From assembly GCA_964621445.1 (NCBI GenBank), contig CAZUNO010000066.1, positions 1-6,270 of the forward strand: a stretch of 6,270 bases of DNA, written 5' to 3'. A program made the translations under genes and the position numbers. Source of the stretch: CAZUNO01 sp964621445 [NCBI: Candidatus Hadarchaeota archaeon] (lineage in GTDB: Archaea; CAYQAE01; CAYVLA01). The notes below the pieces were generated by a model that saw only the letters and a list, made by a program, of their open reading frames with translations, was not told where the DNA came from and did not search any database. Below, piece by piece: positions 1 through 5,320 of the stretch. The first letter of the stretch is position 1. Every line of letters begins with the position of its first letter.

Positions 1-2348
1 TCATCCACAAAACCCAGCTCAAGAAGGGATTCCACATACTGGCGGTCTATGTCTGAGAGCGAGGACAGATCCATCTCGGACTCGGGCTCCTCCTTCACTT
101 TCACGCTTTCCTGCTGGCGGGGTTTGCTTGGTTTTCGCTGGTCCTCTTCTTTACTCTTCATCTCCTTCGCGGGAACCTCAAGTTCCTCCCTGGCCTTCTT
201 CTCCGGGACCCTTTCCTCCGAAATATCAGGCCTCTTCACCTTCTTCTTTTGTTTCTTCCTGACTGAGGACTTTAATCCCGGCTTTCTGGTCACGAAAAGG
301 GGTTTCTCCTCCGCCTGTTCCACCTCCGGCTCGGGCTCCTCCTCCGCTTCGACACTTTCCTGCTGGCGGGGTTTGCTGGGCTTCCGTTGGTCCTCTTCCT
401 CCATCGCCCGGCTCTGGATCTCGCTCCAGTAGTCCTCGGCCGAGTTCCTCTTGCTGGGAACCCCGAGCTGGACCCAGGAGGTCCTTGCTGCCAGGGCCAC
501 GGCGGAGGCCACGACGATCATCCCCACGACCAGTATTACCAGTACGTTGTTCATGCCCGCCGATACCAGGTCTATTGAATCATGGGCTACGTGGGCTCCC
601 TTGGCCACCAGGTCCCTCAAAAAGTGGGACTCCTGGGTGGTGTTGGTAGATCTATTTCCCTCCACAAGACGGGCCGAACTGGTGGTGGATAGTTCCTGGA
701 TCCTGTCCTGGAGGCGAGAATTATTCACCCGAGCGCTCTCCAGAGTCTTGGTAACCTGCTCCAAATTGACCAGGGCCTCTTCCTTCTCCTCCTCCAAACC
801 ATCTATCCGTGATTGCAATTCCTCTATCACCTGCTGCAGGTCTTCGATCTCAGCCTCCTTGTCCTGGAGGCTGGTCGCGAGCAGGTCTCTATTGGAGGTT
901 AGATCAGCTATTATCTCATCCTTCTGACTTAGATTGGCCTGGGCCTGGCCCAGGAGGGACTCCAGACGCTCGATCTCATCATTCAGCGAGCCGATCTCCT
1001 CGGTCAACTGGGCGACATCCTCCTCCGCGGCCATCTTTTTGGAGTTGAGTTCGGAGATTACGGCCTGGTATTGGCTAATGGTCGCGTTCAGCTCGGTCCG
1101 GAGTCTTCCCACCTCTTCCGCCAGACCCTCCTTCTGTGATTCGAGATTCTGGATGGTCTCCGCATCAGTCTCCGCCTCTTCCATCAGGCCCTGGACCTGG
1201 GCACCTAGCTGGGAAGCATTGGCCTGCGCCTCCGATAGGAGATCATTAATTTCATCCCTCTCCTGCTCGAGATCCGCTACCCCGGCCTGAAGCTCCTCAA
1301 TATCCTGTTTCAGGTCCCCGTTCTGGTCGGTGAGATCCCCGATAGTTGACTCCAGCTCCTGGATCTGGGACTCGTAGAAGTCCACCAGGGCCGTTACGTT
1401 GGCCTCGATTTTGATCTCCAAGGTGGCGTTATCGGTCATCCCTCCAGGATCGGAAACCGACAGGAAGAGATCCTGGGTCCCGTACTCTCCCTCGCATGAC
1501 TCCATTTCTAGAAGAGACCCTTTGAGCTCTGCCTCCACTAGATCGCATTGGCCGCAGCTCCAGGTCAGGTCCTCCACCAGGTCATCCGGATCGGACACGT
1601 ATGGGGACAGGTCGATGCTGGTGATTGCCCCCTCTAGCAGCGTGACCCGCGGTATCTCGGATATGGAGGGAGGGTCGTTTACGGGATTGACCATGACCTG
1701 GATATTCGCGGAAACCGTCGAGTGTCCATCCCGCACGTACACGGTAACCACGTCATCCAGGATCCCCTGGGGGTAAAGGAATGTTAGAACGTGGCCCTCC
1801 ACGGTGACCTGCTCGTCCTGAACGATGACCTGGAGGCTGGACTTGGAGGTATCTGGATCCGAGATGTAGGGATCGAGGTCCAGCTCCCATGGAATGTCCT
1901 CAAACCCCTCCTGGGCCGGGATGGGGGATATATTTGGAGGGCTGTCCCGATGGGCATTGAGGTTTATGGTGGTGGTTCCCCCGGAAAGGGTTCCAGAGCT
2001 CTGGCCAATCACCGTTGACTCGGCCACGGAAACCGTCACCGTGTCCCCGGTGCTGAAGGAGGGAACATCGCCGGTATCGTACCTACCATCCCCCTGTTCG
2101 AAGGGAGGGACATTGGCCCCATCCACGGTTGTGGTTGTCGAAGATCCCGTGGTGGTATCCAGGATACGAATAACGGTACCACTTGGTGCTGGCTGGCCGT
2201 CAATGGTCACCCTGCCGGCCACCGCATTGACATCGAGATCGCCCCAGACGGGAGCTGTGGTCAGAAGCGTTACCAGGACCAGGGTCAAAGCCAGGGCTCC
2301 AGCTTTCCGATTTTCATTACCTGTGTATCGAAAGGTTAAAGGATGCAA
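1..2348 (-). CDS. Large type I membrane surface protein: cadherin-like domains, coiled-coil stalk, TM helix, charged cytoplasmic tail (partial at C-terminus)
   Basis: I translated this minus-strand frame by hand. It is open from TTG at 2348-2346 to the left edge: 782 complete codons, no stop, so the C-terminus is missing. Residues 1-36 form a signal peptide (positive n-region ending NRK, hydrophobic core ALALTLVLVTLL). Residues 37-135 are a Thr/Ser/Gly-rich beta-domain. Residues 137-223 and 224-318 are two cadherin-like repeats with matching DLDPYISDPD and DLSPYVSDPD motifs and a VNPVNDPP linker. Residues 324 to about 555 are a long heptad coiled coil containing a loose repeat (LLSEAQANASQ at 370, LLGQAQANLSQ at 465). 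A TM helix spans 602-621. The remaining 160 or so residues are a K/E/P-rich tail. All nine N-x-S/T sequons (N139, 307, 317, 377, 421, 472, 542, 565, 569) precede the TM helix and none follow it, which supports an outside-N, inside-C topology. The start is set by AGGAGG six bases upstream. An adhesin, receptor or cell-envelope spacer is possible. I recognise no specific family for the whole protein. Confidence 0.88.
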   Translation of the reverse strand, partial: MHPLTFRYTGNENRKAGALALTLVLVTLLTTAPVWGDLDVNAVAGRVTIDGQPAPSGTVIRILDTTTGSSTTTTVDGANVPPFEQGDGRYDTGDVPSFSTGDTVTVSVAESTVIGQSSGTLSGGTTTINLNAHRDSPPNISPIPAQEGFEDIPWELDLDPYISDPDTSKSSLQVIVQDEQVTVEGHVLTFLYPQGILDDVVTVYVRDGHSTVSANIQVMVNPVNDPPSISEIPRVTLLEGAITSIDLSPYVSDPDDLVEDLTWSCGQCDLVEAELKGSLLEMESCEGEYGTQDLFLSVSDPGGMTDNATLEIKIEANVTALVDFYESQIQELESTIGDLTDQNGDLKQDIEELQAGVADLEQERDEINDLLSEAQANASQLGAQVQGLMEEAETDAETIQNLESQKEGLAEEVGRLRTELNATISQYQAVISELNSKKMAAEEDVAQLTEEIGSLNDEIERLESLLGQAQANLSQKDEIIADLTSNRDLLATSLQDKEAEIEDLQQVIEELQSRIDGLEEEKEEALVNLEQVTKTLESARVNNSRLQDRIQELSTTSSARLVEGNRSTNTTQESHFLRDLVAKGAHVAHDSIDLVSAGMNNVLVILVVGMIVVASAVALAARTSWVQLGVPSKRNSAEDYWSEIQSRAMEEEDQRKPSKPRQQESVEAEEEPEPEVEQAEEKPLFVTRKPGLKSSVRKKQKKKVKRPDISEERVPEKKAREELEVPAKEMKSKEEDQRKPSKPRQQESVKVKEEPESEMDLSSLSDIDRQYVESLLELGFVD
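78..149 (-). repeat. Tail repeat, copy 2 (residues 734-757 of the surface protein)
   Basis: This is the second copy of a 24-residue cytoplasmic-tail repeat, exactly 249 bp (83 codons, in frame) from the first. The protein reads EEDQRKPSKPRQQESV followed by KVKEEPES. About 20 of 24 residues match copy 1, and the DNA is also clearly similar, suggesting intragenic duplication rather than shared composition alone. Confidence 0.8.
327..398 (-). repeat. Tail repeat, copy 1 (residues 651-674 of the surface protein)
   Basis: This is the first copy of the repeat: EEDQRKPSKPRQQESV followed by EAEEEPEP. It lies 30 residues after the TM helix. A strongly basic stretch (KKQKKKVKR) separates the two copies, so the tail alternates acidic, basic, acidic. 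Confidence 0.8.
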
Positions 2349-2354
2349 TTTTCC

Positions 2355-2360
2355 CCTCCT
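2355..2360 (-). promoter_or_regulatory. Ribosome binding site of the surface protein gene
   Basis: On the minus strand this reads AGGAGG, a full Shine-Dalgarno core, six bases before TTG at 2348. It is the main reason for choosing the TTG start over an out-of-frame ATG at 2317-2315. Confidence 0.75.
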
Positions 2361-2391
2361 CTGTGGGTTAAAACAAATTTCGGGGGAAATG

Positions 2392-2406
2392 GGTTAAATA
2401 TTAACC
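2392..2406 (-). promoter_or_regulatory. TATA box region of the surface protein gene, within an inverted repeat
   Basis: The minus strand reads TATTTAA here, about 50 bases upstream of the TTG start. With normal archaeal spacing, transcription would begin near 2371, giving a leader of about 23 bases that contains the ribosome binding site. The box is embedded in a perfect inverted repeat, GGTTAA-ATA-TTAACC, so a dimeric repressor binding here would block TBP. Promoter assignment is inferred from sequence and spacing. Confidence 0.5.
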
Positions 2407-2450
2407 AGAACTAATGCAAAGAAATGGTCCAATTCTCAATATTAATTGAA

Positions 2451-2464
2451 TATTTCGCGAAATA
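2451..2464. promoter_or_regulatory. 14-bp perfect palindrome, candidate operator
   Basis: TATTTCGCGAAATA is perfectly self-complementary over 14 bp. It sits in the divergent intergenic region, about 53 bp from the TATA box of the minus gene and about 50 bp from that of the plus gene. A neighbouring AATATT-AATTG-AATATT element (2438-2454) overlaps its left edge. The position suits a regulator acting on either or both promoters. No regulator is identified. Confidence 0.4.
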
Positions 2465-2511
2465 GCCCCTCTACCACAAGCCACCATGACCCAGGCCCGG
2501 ACCATTAACAC

Positions 2512-2518
2512 TTTATAT
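2512..2518 (+). promoter_or_regulatory. TATA box of the isomerase-like gene
   Basis: TTTATAT is centred near 2515. Archaeal transcripts begin about 26 bases downstream, here near 2541. That is just after a possible GTG start at 2539 and just before ATG at 2548, so the promoter position favours the ATG and a very short leader. Confidence 0.5.
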
Positions 2519-2547
2519 CCGGGGCGGGATTTCCGTGGGTGGTAAAA

Positions 2548-3345
2548 ATGAAGACCTCTTGCAACACCGTCCTGTTCGGCGGGTTCTCGCTGAAGAGGGC
2601 CCTGGAGAACATCTCAAATTCCGGCTATGACGGGGCCGAGCTTGCCGCCCTTCCGGGCATGGCCCCGCACATTGGTCCGGCCACGCTCCACCAGCTGGAA
2701 AAGATCGCATCCTGGGCCGAGGAATACTCGCTGTCACCGAGCTCCATTGAGGCAGGAGGGGTGAGGGAGGACTTCGACCAGGTTCTGAAAGCTGCGGCCG
2801 GGCTGGGAATTCCGGTGGTGGCCATAGGTTCCGGGGGCACCATGGATGACGAGGACTCCTTCCGCGAGGTGGTGGACATGGTTAATGACGCGGCTGGAAG
2901 GGCCGAGAAACACGGGGTGAACATAGCGGTAAAGGCACACGTACATGCAGCCGTGTACGACTCAACCACCTGCCTCAGGCTGCTGGATGAGGTGGACTCC
3001 AAGAGGGTGGGAATAAACTTCGATCCCTCGCACATCTTCAGGGCCGGAGAGGACCCGGCCCAGGCGGCGGCCAAGATCGGCTCGGGCATAATCCACTCCC
3101 ACTTCAGGGATGCACCCAAGGCCGAGATGGGTCCTCCCGGCACGCCCTTCGAGCAGATACCGGGCACCGGTAAGATAGACCTTGGAGCCACGGTAAAATC
3201 ATTATCCAAGGTTGGATACGACGGGTATCTGAGCCTGGAGGTAATCGGAGGGGGCACCCCTCTGGCCAGCATGCCCGAAAACGAGCTGGTGGCCATCGCC
3301 TCCCGCTCCCAGGGCTACATGACCAGGTTGATACAGGAAGCCTGA
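2548..3345 (+). CDS. Sugar phosphate isomerase/epimerase-like TIM-barrel protein
   Basis: This 265-residue protein resembles the xylose isomerase-like TIM-barrel superfamily (AP endonuclease 2 fold), whose members isomerise or epimerise sugars and related polyols using a divalent metal; it is presumably cytosolic. Family-like segments are GYDGAELAAL near the N-terminus, FDPSH (D159, H162), HSHFRDA (H183, H185, D188) and YLSLEV (E231). D159, H185 and E231 fit three of the four usual metal ligands. The first, normally Glu, seems to be K129 in VKAHVH. I chose ATG 2548 because GGTG lies six bases upstream and the TATA box suits it; GTG 2539 would add three residues. URO-D-like gene follows after 83 bp on the same strand, so co-expression is plausible. 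Substrate cannot be told from the sequence. The 223-aa antisense frame over this gene is a shadow. Confidence 0.85.
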   Translation: MKTSCNTVLFGGFSLKRALENISNSGYDGAELAALPGMAPHIGPATLHQLEKIASWAEEYSLSPSSIEAGGVREDFDQVLKAAAGLGIPVVAIGSGGTMDDEDSFREVVDMVNDAAGRAEKHGVNIAVKAHVHAAVYDSTTCLRLLDEVDSKRVGINFDPSHIFRAGEDPAQAAAKIGSGIIHSHFRDAPKAEMGPPGTPFEQIPGTGKIDLGATVKSLSKVGYDGYLSLEVIGGGTPLASMPENELVAIASRSQGYMTRLIQEA

Positions 3346-3378
3346 CCCCGGGATAAGCGGTAGATAATTGAGCACACA

Positions 3379-3387
3379 GTTTTATCC
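3379..3387 (+). promoter_or_regulatory. Possible TATA-like element upstream of the URO-D-like gene
   Basis: GTTTTATCC lies in the 83-bp gap between the isomerase-like and URO-D-like genes. It resembles the CTTTATATCC of the preceding promoter and would place a start near 3409, about 20 bases before the ATG. A GGGATAA/TTATCCC inverted repeat also spans the gap. The second gene may therefore have its own promoter besides readthrough. Evidence is weak. Confidence 0.3.
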
Positions 3388-3428
3388 CCAGTTCGAGCCA
3401 CAAAACGAGATAAGGATTCGGGAAGCAT

Positions 3429-4532
3429 ATGACCACCCAGTCTAATGAAAAACTACCACGATGGGAGATGAGCGAGCGCGAAAACTACCTCAGATGTGCG
3501 GAGATGCGGGGACCGGAGAGGATGCCCTGCGGGGTTGGCCTCGGTTTCGTTTGGTGGAAGTACAGACGGGCTCTGGAGAAGCTGGTGCTACGTCACCCCC
3601 TGATCTTTGGCGATTACGAGGAGGGAAGCAAGGATTTCGATAACCTGGGGGTGAAATACAGGGGGAACCTGACCATCGATGAGTGGAAATGTACCTGGAG
3701 TTTCATCAAGGACGGCATAAGCGGACAGGTCATTTCCCACCCAATCGACGACTGGGACAAGCTTGAGGACTATCAACCCCCCGACTACCCCCTGTGGGGA
3801 CCTCCCTCCGGAGCCGGCAGACCAATAAATCATAGCTGGTACTGGATCGAGAAGAATATGAGGGAGGCCGAGAAAAAGGGAGAGCTCACCAAGGGGGGCC
3901 TGCCCCACGGTTTCATGTGGATGAGGCTCTACTACCTGAGGGGATTCAACAACCTGATGATGGACTTCGCACGCGAGGACCCCAGGCTCTATGACCTTAT
4001 CGACATGGTCAAGGAGAAGAACCTAAAGGTCATCGACAAGTGGCTGGAGATCGGCCCGCCGGACGTGATGAGCTTCGGGGACGACCTGGGAGCCCAGGAC
4101 AGGATGCCCATCAGACCGGAGATGTTCAGGAAGTACCTCATACCGGCCTACGAGGAGATGTTCGGCAGGATCCGGGACGCCGGCTGTCACGTCCGCCTTC
4201 ACAGCGACGGGTACTTCCTGGAGGTCATGGATGACCTGATAGATGCCGGGGTTACCATTCTCAACCCCCAGGACAGGATACATGGCCTGGAGAACCTGAG
4301 GGACGCCATCAAGGGAAAGGTCTGCATAGATCTGGATATAGACCGACAACATCTAATGCCCCACGGATCCCCAGAGGATATAGACCAGCATATCGATCGG
4401 GTGGTTGACATCCTGGGATCAAAAAAGGGCGGCCTCATGATCCTCGCCGGGATCTATGAGGACGTTCCCCTCGGGAACATCGAGGCCCTTTGTCAGGCCC
4501 TGGAGAAGAGGCTGGACGTAAGCAAGCATTGA
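3429..4532 (+). CDS. Uroporphyrinogen decarboxylase (URO-D) superfamily protein, probable methyltransferase-like paralogue
   Basis: The 367-residue protein has the layout of the URO-D superfamily, which includes haem-pathway decarboxylases and corrinoid-linked methyltransferases of the MtaA/CmuA type. Family-like segments are RENYLRCAEMRGPERMP near the N-terminus, FGDDLGAQDRMPIRPEMFRKYLIPAY in the middle, LHSDGYFLEVMDDLIDAG (H258, D260), LNPQD (N279) and DIDRQHLMPHGSPEDI followed by a Gly-rich stretch near the C-terminus. The N-terminal Arg-rich signature of true HemE is absent. The HxC zinc motif of MtaA-like enzymes is also absent, since H258 is followed by Ser-Asp. It therefore belongs to the poorly characterised URO-D-like group often annotated as putative methyltransferases. 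ATG 3429 has only a weak AAGGA upstream at long spacing; ATG 3468 is an alternative but its GGGAG abuts the codon. A terminator follows the stop. Function and substrate are unknown. Confidence 0.82.
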   Translation: MTTQSNEKLPRWEMSERENYLRCAEMRGPERMPCGVGLGFVWWKYRRALEKLVLRHPLIFGDYEEGSKDFDNLGVKYRGNLTIDEWKCTWSFIKDGISGQVISHPIDDWDKLEDYQPPDYPLWGPPSGAGRPINHSWYWIEKNMREAEKKGELTKGGLPHGFMWMRLYYLRGFNNLMMDFAREDPRLYDLIDMVKEKNLKVIDKWLEIGPPDVMSFGDDLGAQDRMPIRPEMFRKYLIPAYEEMFGRIRDAGCHVRLHSDGYFLEVMDDLIDAGVTILNPQDRIHGLENLRDAIKGKVCIDLDIDRQHLMPHGSPEDIDQHIDRVVDILGSKKGGLMILAGIYEDVPLGNIEALCQALEKRLDVSKH

Positions 4533-4540
4533 GAACCCAG

Positions 4541-4564
4541 CCCTTAAAGGGTCCTTGTTTTTTT
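4541..4564 (+). terminator. T-rich transcription terminator after the URO-D-like gene
   Basis: A small inverted repeat, CCCTT-A-AAGGG (4541-4551), is followed by seven consecutive T residues (4558-4564) within 35 bases of the stop codon. Archaeal RNA polymerase terminates at T-runs, so this likely ends the isomerase/URO-D unit and insulates vapBC. Confidence 0.6.
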
Positions 4565-4593
4565 CCCAAAAACCGCTTAAGGCATGGTATCAA

Positions 4594-4632
4594 TTTTAAA
4601 TAATATCATTATTACTAGTATTACGATTATTA
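4594..4632 (+). promoter_or_regulatory. vapBC promoter with candidate autoregulatory dyad
   Basis: TTTTAAATA (4594-4602) is a TATA-like box predicting a start near 4625, about eight bases before ATG 4633. From 4601 to 4632 there is an imperfect dyad: outer arms TAATA and TATTA, inner TA/TA pairs, and a perfect central TACTAGTA at 4613-4620. By my count 11 of 16 position pairs match. Antitoxins of the VapB type usually repress their own operon, and this dyad lies between TATA box and start codon. The AT-rich composition makes some symmetry likely by chance. Confidence 0.45.
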
Positions 4633-4884
4633 ATGTCTTCAGGTAAGAAGGAGAGCATGGTCAGAACAAGCATCTCAATTCCCAGATCCCTGAAGAAGGA
4701 AATGGAAAAGAGGGATGTCAACTGGAGCTCGATCCTGAGGAAGGCCATCAGGAAGGAACTAGAGCAGGGAGACGGAGCGGACAGGGTTGAGGCGGTAATA
4801 CTGAATGAAAAGATGCGGAGAAAAGCTCCAGAGGGCTGGGAAAGCTCAGAGGTGATCAGGTCATGGAGAGAAAGAAGGCGGTAG
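4633..4884 (+). CDS. vapB: VapB-type antitoxin, ribbon-helix-helix
   Basis: This 83-residue basic protein begins with a ribbon-helix-helix pattern: a beta-strand segment VRTSISIP (about residues 10-17), helix SLKKEMEKRD, and a second helix with NWSSILRKAIRKELEQ. The NWS-x-x-x-R motif is typical of archaeal VapB antitoxins. The C-terminal half (RVEAVILNEKMRRKAPEGWESSEVIRSWRERRR) would be the toxin-binding tail. The start could be ATG 4633, expected to be nearly leaderless from the TATA box, or ATG 4657, which has AAGGAG unusually close. The shorter form would lose eight residues that are not part of the fold. Its last 22 bases overlap the toxin gene, the usual arrangement for such pairs. It should bind and neutralise the toxin and repress the operon. 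Confidence 0.85.
   Translation: MSSGKKESMVRTSISIPRSLKKEMEKRDVNWSSILRKAIRKELEQGDGADRVEAVILNEKMRRKAPEGWESSEVIRSWRERRR
4849..4857 (+). promoter_or_regulatory. Strong ribosome binding site of vapC inside vapB
   Basis: GAGGTGATC is a nine-base match to the complement of the archaeal 16S 3' end and lies five to six bases before ATG 4863. It fixes the toxin start and implies independent translation initiation within the antitoxin coding sequence. Confidence 0.7.
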
Positions 4885-5309
4885 CCGATGCTTCGGTGGT
4901 TACCAAGTGGTACCTTGAGGAGCCATGGTCGGCCAACGCTAGGAATCTCAGGGATACCTTCGTAACCGGGAGGATAGATCTATCCGTTCCCGCCCTCCTT
5001 TTCTATGAATCCCTCAACGCCCTCAGGTACACGGGTCTGTACGAGCCAGAGGAACTGGTCACGATCTCCAGGTCCCTTTCGGGATATGGCTTCCAAATAC
5101 ATGGCCCATCAGGACCGGCAATGGAACTAGCATACGAGCTGGCCCTGGAAAGCGATTTATCCATCTACGATTCCGTCTACATCGCCCTGGCAAGGCATCT
5201 GGGGACCGACCTGTACACTGCGGACCAGGAAATGGTCTCAAAGATGCCCGACACCGCGATTCACATCAAGGACATATATCCGAGCGGCGATGGGCTAAGG
5301 GATATCTAG
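4863..5309 (+). CDS. vapC: VapC-type toxin, PIN-domain ribonuclease
   Basis: The 148-residue protein has the PIN-domain layout. It starts with VADAS (D9) and has the helix FYESLNALR (E49), then SIYDSVYIALARHLG (D103) and TADQEM (D121). These four acidic residues match the metal-binding active site of VapC endoribonucleases, and the length is normal. No key residue is missing, so it looks active. VapC toxins cleave specific RNAs, often tRNA or rRNA, when the antitoxin is lost; the target here is unknown. It overlaps vapB by 22 bp. Its stop is only 11 bp from the stop of the convergent gene on the other strand, with no clear terminator between them. Confidence 0.92.
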   Translation: MERKKAVADASVVTKWYLEEPWSANARNLRDTFVTGRIDLSVPALLFYESLNALRYTGLYEPEELVTISRSLSGYGFQIHGPSGPAMELAYELALESDLSIYDSVYIALARHLGTDLYTADQEMVSKMPDTAIHIKDIYPSGDGLRDI

Positions 5310-5320
5310 GAACTTCCCGT

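Noticed and set aside
2285-2317. Short minus-strand ORF from ATG 2317 (MKIGKLEPWL)
   Set aside because: Ends after ten codons and has no well-spaced ribosome binding site; treated only as evidence on the start question of the surface gene.
49-2397. A series of plus-strand ORFs of 63-167 residues, several Ser/Phe-rich
   Set aside because: They lie antisense to the continuous minus-strand surface protein frame, have Ser/Arg/Leu-rich composition typical of complements of Glu/Lys/Gln-rich coiled coils, and overlap one another in different frames.
2423-2506. Distant inverted repeat AATGGTCC / GGACCATT in the divergent intergenic region
   Set aside because: Only 8-bp arms about 68 bases apart; expected by chance and too far apart for a convincing hairpin or operator pair.
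2625-3296. 223-residue minus-strand ORF
   Set aside because: It is antisense to the well-supported isomerase-like gene and shows no recognisable domain; high GC content keeps the opposite frame open.
4023-4352. 109-residue minus-strand ORF over the URO-D-like gene
   Set aside because: Antisense shadow of a conserved protein family with no family features of its own.
3429-4532. Annotation as haem-pathway uroporphyrinogen decarboxylase (hemE)
   Set aside because: The Arg-rich N-terminal substrate-binding signature of HemE is not present and the context is not tetrapyrrole synthesis.
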